64,000 bases of DNA from assembly GCA_013399875.1 (NCBI GenBank), contig VXAZ01004042.1, positions 838,330 through 902,329 of the forward strand. The letters run 5' to 3'. The translations under genes were made by a program, and so were the position numbers. Shown here piece after piece: positions 24,581 to 37,057 of the stretch. The DNA comes from Gymnorhina tibicen (Eukaryota > Chordata > Aves > Passeriformes > Artamidae). How positions within the stretch are numbered: the first letter of the stretch is position 1; each line of letters opens with the position of its first letter. The notes beneath the pieces are model-generated. The model saw nothing but the letters and a program-made list of their open reading frames with translations. It was not told where the DNA came from and searched no databases.

Positions 24581-27500
24581 GAAGAGTGACTCAGGAAGGA
24601 AAAAGAAGCTGAGTTGCCCAGGTTCCTTAAACTGTTAATATGAAACTGAGTAAAATCAGCTAAGTTTGTGCATACCAGGGATGTTAATGAACAGATAGAT
24701 AAAGCTGAATCACAGTGAGACTTATCTAGCAGTATATCATATCCTGCATTCTTTATTGTCTTGTTTGTGTCTGTCTTGGTATTCCTTTTAGGACTTCTTC
24801 CTTTCCCCAGGGCTTTTTGCAGCGGCCAGGGGCTCTGCACAGCCTCCTCAGGCTCTTTGCAGTCAGTGCCACTACATCCTGCCCTGAACCTGCCACTCTC
24901 CTTCAGTGCCAGCAGCAAGAGCTGCAGCCAGCAGGATTCAAGGATATTTGACCTCTCATCCAGTCCATGTATCAATTCTGCTTCAAGCTCATTCTCCAGC
25001 CTGTGCTGGGACTTCAAAGACACAGTCTGATGCACTGCATTGATTTTGCCTCCAGAGACTTTGAGAATATTTGCTTTCTCTGGGAATACTTTTTTTACTG
25101 TGGCAGAAAATCAGACATAGACATATATAAACAAAGAGCTTTGAAAGAACATCTGGGACAGCAAGTGTCCAACAGAGACATATTCTGGCCTATTTCCACT
25201 CTTTTGCCACTTGAAACTCATCCCTAGAGCCATAAACAAAGTAAAGAACAAGAGCATCAATGTTTTTCAAGGAACTCTCATCCTGCATCTCAAAGTAATT
25301 GCTACATGCCTTTGCCTGCAACCTTATTTTGTGCAGAACCTTCATTTGCCCTTAGACATCAAACACTCCCCAACTTTGAAGAAGTTTGAATACAGATCTG
25401 GTCTTTTCAGTCGAAGCACACCTCTAGCATAATGATGAAAAAAGAGGAATGTATTGAAGCAGAACACAGACAAACTTCTTCCAGAAGTCACTCTAATCAA
25501 GCAGCTGCTTCCAGCATGAGGTCATGTCAAAATGTTCCTCGACATGGTGAATACAGTTCTGACGTGATTTTTTGAAAAGACTAACTATATTAAGCTCATA
25601 ACACTACTAGATCCCTACACTGGCCTCTTAAGGCAAGCACAAGTCTGTTAAGACACTGGTTTATTCCATAGACACAGTCAGAGGATAATACTCTTATTCA
25701 GTTACTTCTGCCTCACCATGGGAAAGCAAATTGTAATGAGTTATATATAGAAGATGCAGATCCAATTTTTTTCCTAGTACAGTAAATCAACTATACACTT
25801 TGCATTCCAGTAGTTGCCCAAACCAGTTTTAATATACTGCTTGGTAGATTTTAAAGGAATGTATCTGGCATTTGAACCTCAAACGTTGCAAAAATGGTAT
25901 TCTGGTGGTCTTAATCACAGATTAGAAATCCACTGGTTTAGGCAATGCTATAAATATATAACAAAGAAGATGGCACAACATAAACATTAATAGTATTTTA
26001 CATGAAAATGCATGATACAGAGGTGCATGATACACCAATATTCTTCTCCATTGTGATCTATCTGTTATAACCTGCATTAGTTGCTAAGGCTGAAACATTT
26101 GACTATAAAAGGTCAGGAGTGTCCTTGAGGTATGGGTCTGTAATATACGGGAGGAAGGAAAAAGGGGACCCTTCTGAGGTTGATTTGGATGAGTTCTCTT
26201 CAACAGGAATCCTTAAAGAGCATCTGATTTTTATCATGTCTGGGGCACAAGAGCAGAAGCAATGGGACTAATTATAATGGCAACAACTATGATAACAATA
26301 AGATGAGAAAAATGCAAGACAAAGATAAGCAATTTTTGTTCAGCAAAAGGGTTCACTTTAATAGAAGCTTGTTTAAACTCTTGGGCAATGAGAGGTGATT
26401 ACTGGTGTACTTCAAATGTTTTCTGTCATCATATTTTTTCAACAGTGGAAAGTTTCTAGCACTATAGGTGAAGAATTATTTAGTGGCAAAATAAATTTTC
26501 TGTTATCTAATCTAAGCCTTTACACTTGTCAGGTCTTCTCACAAGTTCTTGTCCCCCTTCAGCTGGAGAACCAGTTATGGCTATGCATCAAATCTCAGAG
26601 TATTTTCCTCCATGTGCCTGGTGTTTCTCAAATGTAATTTAACTAGTGGTCACTCAGAATTAGTCATGAATCTATCTGAACAGAGTATACAATTTTGTCC
26701 TTCCAACAGTCCCAAAGATATCCTTGTCTATAGCCAGGCGAGGCAGGTAGGTGCTGTAATTATGCTTTCAGAGGACAACACTATCGTATTTACTCTCATC
26801 TTTTACTCATCCTTTGATAGCTTTTTATGATTGCTCTCTGGCTTTTGGCTTGCAGCCATTTCCCATCCCAAAGGCAATGACAATCACAAATAGAAAGAAA
26901 AAAGGAAAAGATGACAGGAAGAAAACAGTCAAGTAAAACAGAAAGAAATTCTGGACGGTAAGAATGAAGGTTTAAAAGAAAAATTTAACACACAGCAGAA
27001 CAAAATAAAATGCCTAAGACACATTGATTTGAAGATAAATGCAAAACCTTTCCTTTAGACACTTAACAAGTACAGTGAGACAGTAGCAGAGAAAGAAGAA
27101 AGGGGAAGGACAGCAATGGAGAAACTGTGTTACATTGTCACAGGCTTTTCTCACAGCACATTCTGAATCCACACTTTAAGGGTGGCTGGTTGCGATTCAT
27201 AAAATAAATATCAAAAAACATACCCATTTCTGAGTGGAGAGAGTAAGAAAATCTCTCAGCCCAGAGTCTCTTAGGAGACATATCTCAGCCACAGCATGTT
27301 TGCTGAAAATATAAAGGGGTGTTTGACAGAAATTTTGAAACACATTTTTTTAATCAATGAAAAAAAAGTTAATTTAAAACTTTTTTTTCTCAAAATGCTT
27401 ATACCAGTTATAAAGTATGGGGTTTCTGTTGAAAATCAGAAAGTACCACATGCTCTAAGCCAAGCATCTCATAACCTGAAGGAGAACCTGGCCCTTCACT

Positions 27501-28040
27501 TATGCCAAGCTGGGATGGGTGAGGAGCTTCTTTCATACCGCTTTTTAGCAGCCTCTAGGTTCACCTGATTTGGAACAGGAACAGCTTTGAAAACATGAAA
27601 GCTTTTACAAGACATGAGAAATGTTTCCTGTCCAGCTCTAGCATGAAGATTCTTATATCATCAAATAAAATGATCTATAATGGTTAAAATAGCTTCGTTA
27701 GTTCAGTTTATTATTGCGTGAGTTGCAGAAAAGGCATGGAACTCAAAAATGCAAAGGTGGCAATTCCATTACCTACTTTCCAGCACAACATATGTTTTCA
27801 ATTTAAGCAAATTTTACCGTTTCCCAACTGCAAATTGGATGACATACAACAAAAACTGTGTTTTAACAGCTTTAGCATTTTATAGACATTACAGCCAAGC
27901 ACCAATCCTTTACCTTAGGAAAAATTAAGAATTACAAAGAGCTTGCTATAAAAACACCTAATCTCCAGCACCCAGCTGGAAGCTGTATGGCCTACTGCAT
28001 AGTAAGCTCTACTAAGACACAGAACACATGAACCATGAAC
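24581..28040. other. Non-coding block, no gene seen
   Basis: The longest ORF of the window (24487-25035, minus strand, 182 codons) begins in the antisense of the CR1 fragment and continues into a locally GC-rich stretch (24800-24960). It has no domain I recognise and is most likely spurious. The remainder is AT-rich with no identified repeat. Confidence 0.58.
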
Positions 28041-28150
28041 TCCTGGCCTTGAAAAAGATGCTTTTCCCTCTTTGTTTCCATGTCTATAAAATGGAGCAAT
28101 AATACTTATCTGCTGTGTAATTGAGTGCTTTAGAAACAAGAGCTTGGTGT
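28041..28150 (+). mobile_element. MIR-like SINE fragment
   Basis: The string tctttgtttccatgtctata, then aaatggagcaataatactta, then attgagtgctttagaaacaa matches the MIR 3' half (tcagtttcctcatctgtaaa, atggggataataatacctac, agtgctta) in order and spacing. The upstream segment ctggccttgaaaaagatgc fits the diverged core (tgaccttgggcaagt). The head and tail are not recognisable. Confidence 0.62.
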
Positions 28151-28486
28151 TTTTTGCAAAGTGGAGGTCACTTGATATTGCTAACAGCATGATTAATAAT
28201 AATGCAACATGGCAAATGCAGTAGAAAATATTAATCAAGATTCAATGAATCAACTCAAAACTTCTAGTTTTGGGAAACTATTTCCATTATATTTTCAGTT
28301 CAAATAAAGCACAACAATAGTCTTCATTCATAGCAAAAATTTTCCCTTAGATTGAGACTTTAGTTACAGAACCAGCTACATCTTCCTCAGCCAGAGTATG
28401 TTTTCCAAGCTCTGTTAACAAAAGCCCTGACATTTTTATGTATCTTTGGAGCTCATCTCTAGTAAACTGGCGGAATACTAAGTATA
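28151..28486. other. Non-coding spacer, nothing recognised
   Basis: AT-rich unique-looking sequence between a MIR-like fragment and a CR1 3' end. Confidence 0.6.
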
Positions 28487-28905
28487 ATCACAGAATCACC
28501 CAGAATAGGCGAGGTTGGAAGGGACCACAGTGGGACTTCTGGTCCAACCTCCCTGCTCAAGCCGGGCCATCCATCCCAGGGAACAGGACTGTGTCCAGAT
28601 GGTTCTTGAACATAGCCAGTGAGGGAGACTCCACTTCTCGGTCACTCACACAGTAAAGAAATTCTTCCTCATATTCAGAGATCTCATTTTTTGTTGCCTC
28701 CTGTCCTCTTGCTTGGCACTACCAAGAAGAGCCTGGCTCCATCCTCTGACACCCTTCCTCCAGCTACTGATAAACAGTGAGAAGGTTCCCTCTCAGTCAT
28801 CTCTTCTTCAGGCTGAACAGACCCAGCTGTCTCAGCCTGTCCTTGTAAGAGAGATGCTCCTCTTCCTTTAATCATTTTCATTGCCCTCCACTAGACATTG
28901 GCAAA
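28487..28905 (-). mobile_element. CR1 LINE 3' end and ORF2 C-terminus (minus strand)
   Basis: The left edge is the CR1 3' terminus in antisense: tcacagaatcaccc..., then ggttggaagggacca and tccaacctccctgct. Reading leftward on the minus strand, the segment first gives the GQAETAG/LFSLKK-type region, then EEEFLYCVSDREVESPSLAM (an EFFT...VVESPSL-like region) and KNHLDTVL, all hallmarks of the CR1 ORF2 C-terminus, and finally the 3' tip. It has stops and frameshifts. Length is about 420 bp with 5' truncation, as is usual for CR1. This is the clearest transposon in the window and the main evidence for an avian or archosaur source. Confidence 0.92.
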
Positions 28906-31900
28906 ATACTACCAATGAAAGAATGCCAAGATCTTTAATTTTTTTGTAGTAGTACATAAATAAGCTTCATATTAAAATACTTATTGTGAAAGCCTGAAAA
29001 ATCACTCCTTTATTCTAGATCATCTATAAAATCTGGGCTCCACTTCAGTCTGTTGGAGTTTTGCCATTGATTCAGCAGGGTACAGATTTCAGAATGGACT
29101 TTGAAACAATTGGATTAGAAACAGCTACTTTCCTGATTTCCCATATTTCACAGTGGAAGCTGAGAAAGGACATTTTGAATATTGAAGTAATTTAAGCCAG
29201 CCAAGAAGGATGCAGTCGGTAAACTTGTTACTTTGCTAAAAGATTGACTGTCTGGAAAATGTTACAAAGCTGGACACTTATTATTTTTGCATCAGTTCTC
29301 AGAGATCTGAGGCACAATCTGCGAAATGAATCAAAGGTGTGTACGTGCACACTCTAGTCAGTGTGGTACCAGTTTTCTGTTTATCACATGCTCGTGAACT
29401 CTTACAGCCATATGCTCATACACACTTTGATACAGCAGAGTTTCATATAGCTTAAACTGTTTGTAAGCTGACAACTGCACAGAAAAGAAAGAAACTCAAA
29501 AAATATATGGGAGTGGTTTCTATACACCGACTGACTATACTCTTCAACACTTTCATTCATGCATCTATCATGTACTTTCCATCGTACTTTAGAGTTCAGT
29601 AACATTTTTGTTTTGGTAGCACTGATGAAACAAATCAATGTTTTTCACTTTTGTATAGTCTACTTTTATGATTTTATTTTTCCTGAGACCAATATAAATA
29701 CTCTCTTGTCCAAAATTTCAAATCTGGGTACTGCCAATTATGTGCCCAAAGGACCTTGTTTCTCTTTTTGCTATCTCTCAAGACCACAGGATCAGTATCT
29801 TCCTGTATTTGTTAGGCTGCTTTCTGTTCATCTTCTCCTTCTGTACTCATATAATAGAAGCAATGTTTATTTCCCATTCAGGAAATCTCCCCTTCTTCTC
29901 CTCTAGTCAAGGCCTGCCCCAAGGACAGTGATTTGGACAGTAGCACCTATTGTTTCAGCTGTCTTCTTCCAGGGAGGAGCTTAATTGCTTCTCCCACCTG
30001 CATGACAGAGTTTGCATACTCATCACTATGGCCCATGACTGTCCGGGGACCAAAACCACTTCTGCTGCACTTAACCATATTTTGCTACCCTCTACCATAT
30101 ACTGTTTGACCCTTTGGGCTGACGTCAGCCTCCATGAACATATTCTTTTCTGACAATAGACAGAAGCTATACTGTCCTATCAAGAGGTTATTTTTGAGAG
30201 GCCAGAAACTGATATATAGAATTGCTACTATGTGAATAAGCTCTGTCCAGTCAATTGGAAAGACCTCAAAAGACCCACAAAATTTTATTTCACACACAGG
30301 CACATGTATACACACTTTTATTCAAGAAAAAAAGATAATGAAAAATATTATAATGATCTTTTCAATCAAACACTGTTACATAACTTCTCTAAAATATCAG
30401 CCACTGTTGTATAAGTATCCTGTTGCCTTAAACTTTTTTTTCCAAGTGCCCAAAACTATATAGAATAATGGTCCACCTGTTCACCCAGTTTTCTTCTTCA
30501 GAAGGGCTGATTGGGATAATTGATTGTGGGGGCTGATGAAGGGGGCGGGAAGATGAGGTCAGTTAATTGCTGCCTGGGGAAGGGGATGTAGGAGGTCTCT
30601 TTTGTTCCAGGCTGAGGGCCCACTTGTAATAAATGACATACAGAGATGCTCAGAAGACACACTTTTAAGATCCTTCCCACAAGGGAATAACAGATGTTCT
30701 TTGTGATTTATGGGTCTGGGTTTTGGGGTCTAATACTGTAAAATGTCTGTGCAATCTGGACTAGGCATCACAAACAAGTGCAAACAAATATATCATGACA
30801 TTATATCTCTCCGTGCATTAACAGAATAAAATGGCAAGCACCAGAACTGGGTAAAATACCTTTCAGTTCTCCTTTTACATAACTGAAATGTGTGCAGACC
30901 TCACACACTTCGAGAATTTCCACAGCCAATGTTTTCTGGAAGGAAACAGCCCTCGTCCTGAGCACTGCTGTCCCATGGGTTCCCTGCCTTTAGATTATGG
31001 GAGATCTCACATCTGTTCTCAGACTTGCCAACTCTAATAAAATGTATTTATTTCAAGCTTCACTGATGGTTAGAGAAAAACCTTAATAACTATTGAAATG
31101 GAAATCAACAACTGTTTCAGGTCACAGTAAATGGATTTGAGGACTTAGTAACCTGGCACCCCTGAAAATGTCTTCCACATAATGCCAGACAAAATGAGCG
31201 TATTTGGGAGCATTTGGTCAGCTCTCATGCATGCAGACTCCATTGCTGAACAAACACAAACTTTGTCTCTTATTTTTTCCTTCTTATCCTCTCTAGAGTA
31301 ATAAAAATACAGGAGCCCTAACACAATCTTTTCTGTCTTCTCTTTTCCTCTCCCTCTATCAAGTGTCTTTGATGCAGCTGTGATTTACAGTGTTGAGGAT
31401 GGCAAATCATCCATACTCCACACACTGTTGTTTCAAGTGAGGACAAGGAGTTTTAGAACAGTACAGTCCTAAAGCAAACAGTCTTGCTTGACAAAGCCAT
31501 GAAAAAAATAACATGCTATACCTTTTGTATTGAAACATATTCACTTTCTTCTCCAGCCCTTAATGAATGTTTGAAGGAAAAGAAAATCAAGATTGATTGG
31601 CTTTGAAATTTGGCTGGGAGAATATTTAACATGTTTTCACTTACGTTCAGATGCCAAGGCTAGAAAATGGTATTTGTGTTGGTATTCATATGCCATACCT
31701 CTCACTTCCCTGCCAAATATCTTTTATTGTAAAGGGGTTTATATGGGAAATATCTCAGTTTATCTAAAACACCAAGAAAAAAAATATTTTTAGATCTATT
31801 TCCCCCCTCCCCCATCTCCATTCTCACATGCATAATTAGCCAGCAATCAGGTATAATAGCTAGACATGTAAATGCCTTTAGTTTCATGCAGGTGCAGAAA

Positions 31901-33336
31901 CCCAAGGTTACACACAAAATCAAGCCCTAAGGATTAGTCTTTCAGTATAGGACACAAAGGCTGCCTTCCCCCTCTCCTCTCAACTGATTCCTCAAATACA
32001 GATACTTCTTTCATGTATAAAATCTAATAATTTAATCACATCCTGACCCCTATAATGTATAATGCAAAAACAATGTTGAGTGAGCATCTATTATGAGTCA
32101 GTTTTGGCATCAGTTTTGGCAATCTGAAGATAGCAATACAGTGAAGAGAAAATTAACTCTGGAAGATGAAGCAATTACCAGGAGATCAGCTGAAAAATGG
32201 AGATTTAGTTCAAGAAAAACTCGGGAAACAGATTCATTTCTGACTTAGAGGCACTAAGCTGTTTTTTCAGTTACAAGAAAAGAAAAAGATAGGGCCTTGG
32301 GAATATTGTCTGTGTATATGAGAACATACATAAAATGTGAAATGGGGAACAATCTGTAGGGCTTTCTTGTTTTCCCATAGTTAGTGTACAGGATACTTAC
32401 CTTTATCTTCCACTAAAGCTGGATTAGCATTTTGAACTTTAGAGACGAAAATCTTCTCCTGGGCATATATGGTTTTCTAAAGGTGGCAAATAATGATTCA
32501 GAAACATCTTCTCTCCTAGATCATTTGTCAGTAACCAAAACTAAAATCTTGAGTGAAGCAAATGGTTCAAGGTACACAATCAGACCTTCCCCAAGGGGTA
32601 GTAATATGGCATTTGTGTAAACCCACCTAACTCTGCAGCTGTCAGTGTGTGGTTTACGAGGAAGAAAAGAGTTTTTTGAGGTGGCTGAATAGCTGGGTTA
32701 AAAGGTCTGTCAGCATGAAAAAACAACCCAAAATCATCCTTACTGTGGCCATAAAATAGATAAAAAATACATGCACCGTGAGTAGGTCTGGGTATATGGT
32801 CAGAGAGGTCACTATATTTTTCTTCATAGTCACAGGTCATTAATTACAACTAAATTTTCTGAGGAGCTGTGGAGCGTCCCCATAATCAAGGAGAGGGTCA
32901 GTTTTACAGAGGCAAGAAACAAACTAGTATCACACAACAAATAATGTTTTCTGTCAGTTTCCAGACTCAAGCAGCTGAAATCCTCCCCTCCATGCAAATG
33001 CATTTTTGTGGAGTGGAAGCAAGCTCTAACTTGTTCATCACTAAGTCAAACAAGTGCAAGAAGGCCAGATCCCTGTAAGATCTGGCATGCCTGTATTTAA
33101 TAATGTGTTTAGATAGCAGCGATTGCAGCCTGTCCGGTTGCTCTCTACTCCAGCCACAGAACCAGAGCAGCTCCAGAAGCAAAAGGGAGCACTGACTGCC
33201 CGACAAGAAAGCAAACATTGAAAACATGCCTTTGCCTGCAGTCTAATCTAACCTGGCTGGTACTGAGACAGATGAAGGGCATTTACACAGCTTGTTCATC
33301 TGGTGCTGCTGGGCTCCCCTTCACAGCAGCAGGGCA
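28906..33336. other. Non-coding block, no gene seen
   Basis: Only short ORFs, no repeats recognised. A 12-bp tandem duplication (tcagttttggca, about 32098-32121) and several short homopolymers are the only structured features. Confidence 0.58.
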
Positions 33337-33366
33337 GGGCCCCCCTCCCAGCCCAGGGAGGGGCCC
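33337..33366. other. GC-rich inverted repeat (hairpin)
   Basis: gggcccccctccc and gggaggggccc face each other across a short spacer. The potential stem of about 11 bp, with a small bulge, sits in otherwise AT-rich surroundings. No U-run follows, and terminators of the bacterial type do not apply here. Function unknown. Confidence 0.7.
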
Positions 33367-34124
33367 TCAGTTCTCTGGGCATAGGAGAGTTTGCATTGCG
33401 ATCTTTAACCTCGCAGGCTGACTCTTGTTTGTCAACGAGAGAAGTCAAACTGTCTCAACATACAAAATTAACTCAGCATTAAGCCACAAATCCTAAGCCT
33501 AGAAGGCTATTCTGTGGCAACCTGAAGTTTCTGCCCTGCCATCCCATATTATGTCAGCTTTTCATGTTGCAGCCCTTTCCTCAGCATTCTTCTGACTTAA
33601 TTTTCATTCTGCTTCTGGAGCAAAGTGCTCTAATGTCATGTGCCAGAGATTACATTCCTCACATGGAGACCTAGGCACATCGTGAAAGAGCTTGTGAACT
33701 AAACAACTGTGCAAGAAGCCCCAGAAACTACACCCTTGAAATGACAACACCTACTGTCAGATATTTGGTGCCTCTCAGATTATTCTGTGCTCTAAATTGA
33801 AATACAGTGTTTGTCCTCCTAAGACTGGCAGCTTGGAGGCAGTGCCAGGCTCTTTGGAAGAGCACTCTGCAAACACCTCTGTAAGTCGCCTTTGCTCCCC
33901 CTGTGCTCCTTGCCCTGCCTGCCTTGTGTACTTTCCTCCCTCTGCCACTGATGAGGCTCTCCCTTTTTGAGAGCCAAAAAGCCACCCACTGTGGCTTTCT
34001 CCATTAGGCCATAAATGCTCTTGAGCTGCTGGATTCTGTTTTGTAAATAGACAATTAAAATGAAGAAGGAAAAAAAAATCTCTGCTCACTTTGCATAGTC
34101 AGAGCCCAAAGACAGCTGTCTCGA
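33367..34124. other. Non-coding block, nothing recognised
   Basis: No gene or repeat identified. Three overlapping minus-strand ORFs (33728-34089) are short and mutually out of frame. Confidence 0.55.
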
Positions 34125-34328
34125 GGGGCTCAATCCTGCACATCATGAGAAGGCTCTGAAAAGTGCTGAGTACCCTCATCTCTAAAGAGCTTAATTGGAG
34201 ACAACACCTTCAGCACCCCATTGGATGAAGCCACATGTTATTGGGACTCCCACTGATTTCTGTCATCAGAGCAATTGGTTTTGAGAATAAGCAAGGAAAA
34301 AATCTCCCACTGACACCAGTGGGAATCC
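34125..34328. repeat. Ancient amniote palindromic repeat remnants
   Basis: The sequence includes gctcaatcctgca, then aaagtgctgagtaccctcat and ttcagcacccc, then a second part with ggactcccactgatttc and cccactgacaccagtgggaa. From memory, these match motifs abundant in turtle and crocodilian genomes: the inverted-repeat elements with gatcctgcaa...tgctgagcaccctca and cccattgacttcaatggg. The arms face each other, as in a palindromic non-autonomous element. I do not know the formal family name. Confidence 0.45.
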
Positions 34329-34453
34329 TTGGCACATATGGGGAACAAAATGCTATGGTTGAGATCTCTGGATATGGGAGCAGTCTTTTATTCTGCTTAT
34401 GCAAATTATTTATACAAATTATGCAAATAATTACCAAGTCATTCTGGTGACTG

Positions 34454-34520
34454 TATAATAATAACAATAATAATTATTGTAATTACTAATGTTGATGTTG
34501 CTTGTCACCATTGTTGTTAT
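34454..34520. repeat. AT-rich low-complexity tract with palindrome
   Basis: (AAT/AAC)n-type sequence. It contains acaataataattattgt, a perfect 8-bp inverted repeat around one A. Confidence 0.7.
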
Positions 34521-34524
34521 TCCC

Positions 34525-34665
34525 ATTTATTGTGATCATGCCTTGGGGCCAGCCAAGAACAGTGTCCATTAGGGCTGTACACAAATGAGCAGTCGCTGCC
34601 CCAAAGAGTTTACAAACTGAAGAAACCCCGTGGATGCAGAAGGGGAGGGACGGACAGTGGGACGG
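34525..34665 (+). repeat. Ancient amniote interspersed repeat (Deu/MIR-era type)
   Basis: The string ttggggccagccaagaac, then agggctgtacacaaatga, then ctgccccaaagagtttacaa matches an old repeat very common in turtles and present in birds. As I remember it: ggggccccagtcatggacc, gctaggcgctgtacaaacac, gtccctgccccaaagagctt. The order and spacing are preserved. Formal family name uncertain. Confidence 0.55.
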
Positions 34666-36988
34666 GGTGATGCAGTCAGTAGACTTAGGACTGGGGACTG
34701 GGAAGGAGCAGGGCAGGGAGTCACAGCAGCACCAGTATGGGCAGATTGTGAGGAAGGGAGTCAGGGCCAGCATTTGTGGCTTTCCTTTGTGGTTTTCTCA
34801 CAAGGCCATACAGGTGTTAGCACTACCCCAGCGTGTGAGACAGATACAGCCACTCTTCAGATCTGAGAGTGTAAGAGGTCTGTCTGCCACATAAACTTAC
34901 ATTTTACCTAGTCTTGATCAGTACAGAAATCCCTCAGCTGCCATCCTCCTTCTTGTATAGACTGGGATTTTGAGGTGCTTTTTCTCTGCCCTGAGAAATG
35001 TCTGTTTTAGCCTTCCAACCCATCCCCAAGGAAACTGCACTGATGGTGGGATTTCTCTCAGCCTACTGTGTTCACACCTGAAAAGGTGGAGAAACAAACC
35101 CCAAATCAACAATTAATGACAGTGAGACCTGGCCTAACCTAACCTTCTTCATTCCTCATCAGATGTTTTCCAGGTGCTTACTGATAGGGAGAAAGAGTTT
35201 TTGTGAACCACTGCTCCCTTCCCAAAGTGGCTTCATTTTCCTCCCATGACCTTGAGTTATTTCACCAACTACTTCTATATAAAACAAGCTGGGGCTGGTT
35301 CTCCCAGCTTTGTGCCAGGTGGCAGGAACGAGGTAAACCCTCACAGCCAAGCCCCAGGGAAGCAGGGTGACCTTCACCCAGCTGTGTGCCAGGACCTGGA
35401 CCCCGCCCACGCTGTGCCTGGCAGAGCCGTGGGAAGGGGCAGCGGTGCCTCCAGCCAATGCCTGTGCCTATGCTCTGGCCTTGATCAGTTTATTAATAGA
35501 GCCACTTAATGTGTTGTTTTTGCCAGCTCCCTGCTGCTGTTTCTCCTTCCTGCCATTTTCAGAGTGTTTGTTCATTGTTATTTGAAATAAATGAAAGAAA
35601 AACTCATACAAATTACTTGTTCCTGAAAAATGCAAGGAATAGTCTCATTACTCGGGTTGTAGAGATAACCCATCAGCCCTCCTGTATTTTGGAACTAGTT
35701 TATGTAACATCTCATGGCTCTTCACCAACAAGACTTTCAATTACAAGAACATAAATCCAGTCAAATTTCACTGAAGTCAAGTCTTTTATTCTTGATTTAC
35801 TCCCTTATAATTTAAAGCACTGTAGCTGTATTGTGCTGGAAAAAATAGAGGAACTTTTCAAATCTCAGAAGTCTGAATTTCTCAAAATGACATATGTGGC
35901 TATGATTTCCTGTGTGAAGTACAAATTATCAGGAATGTTTCTGCAGAGCTGAGAGATGCCAGAAACCATTTTTTTTGGTCTACATTTCAACAGTTATTCT
36001 TATCCTGTTTTAACTTTTGTGTAAGTAATAAGGATGGATGAACGTTCTTCCCTTCATTTTTCAGTCTCTGTATTTCACTCTTCCTTAGGTTTTGTCTTCT
36101 CTGTTCTCTCCCCCTTTCCCACAATCTCTTATTAGTGGAATATGAGGTCATTTATTATCAGCCTGAATCAAACTTTCGAAAGTACAATGTTCAAGTGGGT
36201 CCTACATTAGGCAGGAGCGAGGCCTATTAGAAGTGTGTAACATGTCATCATTTTGGTGCCTAATAGTGTCTTGCATGACAGAAATGTGTAACAGCATTTT
36301 TCTGACAAGGCTCTTTATAGTCAGAGAACATCTAATCTATTTATTTGCATTGGGTACGATGTGGGGAGTTCACAGTTGCACATAGTAACCTGTCATTCGC
36401 AAAAGTCCCGGACTTCTTTTGGAGGGTTCTCTGTCTGTCGTGGGAAGGATAAGACAGATGAATGTGAGGAAATAGTTGAAAGGTTCAGCTTCCACTAGAA
36501 TAAATACGAATAGCCTTGAGCTGACAGATGTAAAAGGACAATTGTTTAACAACTTCCTTTCTACCAGGAGACAATATTCCAAGCCCCTGTAAAATACAAT
36601 ACACTATACAATATAAACATAATGCAAGTGTGCTTAGCAAATTAAATAGTTGGGGTAAGAATATTTGGATAGCTGGACTTATTTTCTTGATTTCTAATTT
36701 TCCAAAAATGTTGGCTAGATCTCGGTTTACAAATGTCTTAGTTAATTTAAATTTCCATTCCTATTATCCCTTTCTGAGCCTCCTGGTAAGCTGAGTAGGT
36801 TTCATAGTTCCACAGAATAGTTTTGCTTAATGGAATGGTATTTATCTTGGCCATTATAAAGTTCTCTGTGTCAAGCAGAACTTCTCAGATTAAAAAAAAT
36901 AAAAATGTGAAAGAAAGACTGCAAAAAACAGTCCCTTGAATAAAATCAGCAGAAGCAATTCTGGATTATCAGATCCCCACAAAACAGG
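34666..36988. other. Non-coding block, no gene seen
   Basis: 35280-35460 is relatively GC-rich but has no CpG island. 36120-36330 is unique-looking with an 8-bp inverted repeat (attaggca 36206-36213, tgcctaat 36257-36264) and might be a conserved non-coding element. No gene is supported. Confidence 0.55.
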
Positions 36989-37057
36989 GAAATACCCATG
37001 TTCTGTAAATGGGTAAAAGGAAATGCCCACATTCTGTAAATTTCTATGGGTAAAAGG
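36989..37057. repeat. Imperfect tandem duplication (31/38 bp)
   Basis: Unit 1 (36989-37019) is gaaatacccatgttctgtaa plus atgggtaaaag. Unit 2 (37020-37057) is gaaatgcccacattctgtaa plus atttctatgggtaaaag, i.e. the same with a 7-bp insertion. Confidence 0.85.

Noticed and set aside
24487..25035. 182-codon minus-strand ORF (longest in the window)
   Set aside because: Partly antisense to the CR1 fragment, then a locally GC-rich segment. No domain, no splice or promoter support.
32432..32620. Open frame NFRDENLLLGIYGFLKV... as an exon
   Set aside because: Acceptor and donor both mediocre and composition not distinctive.
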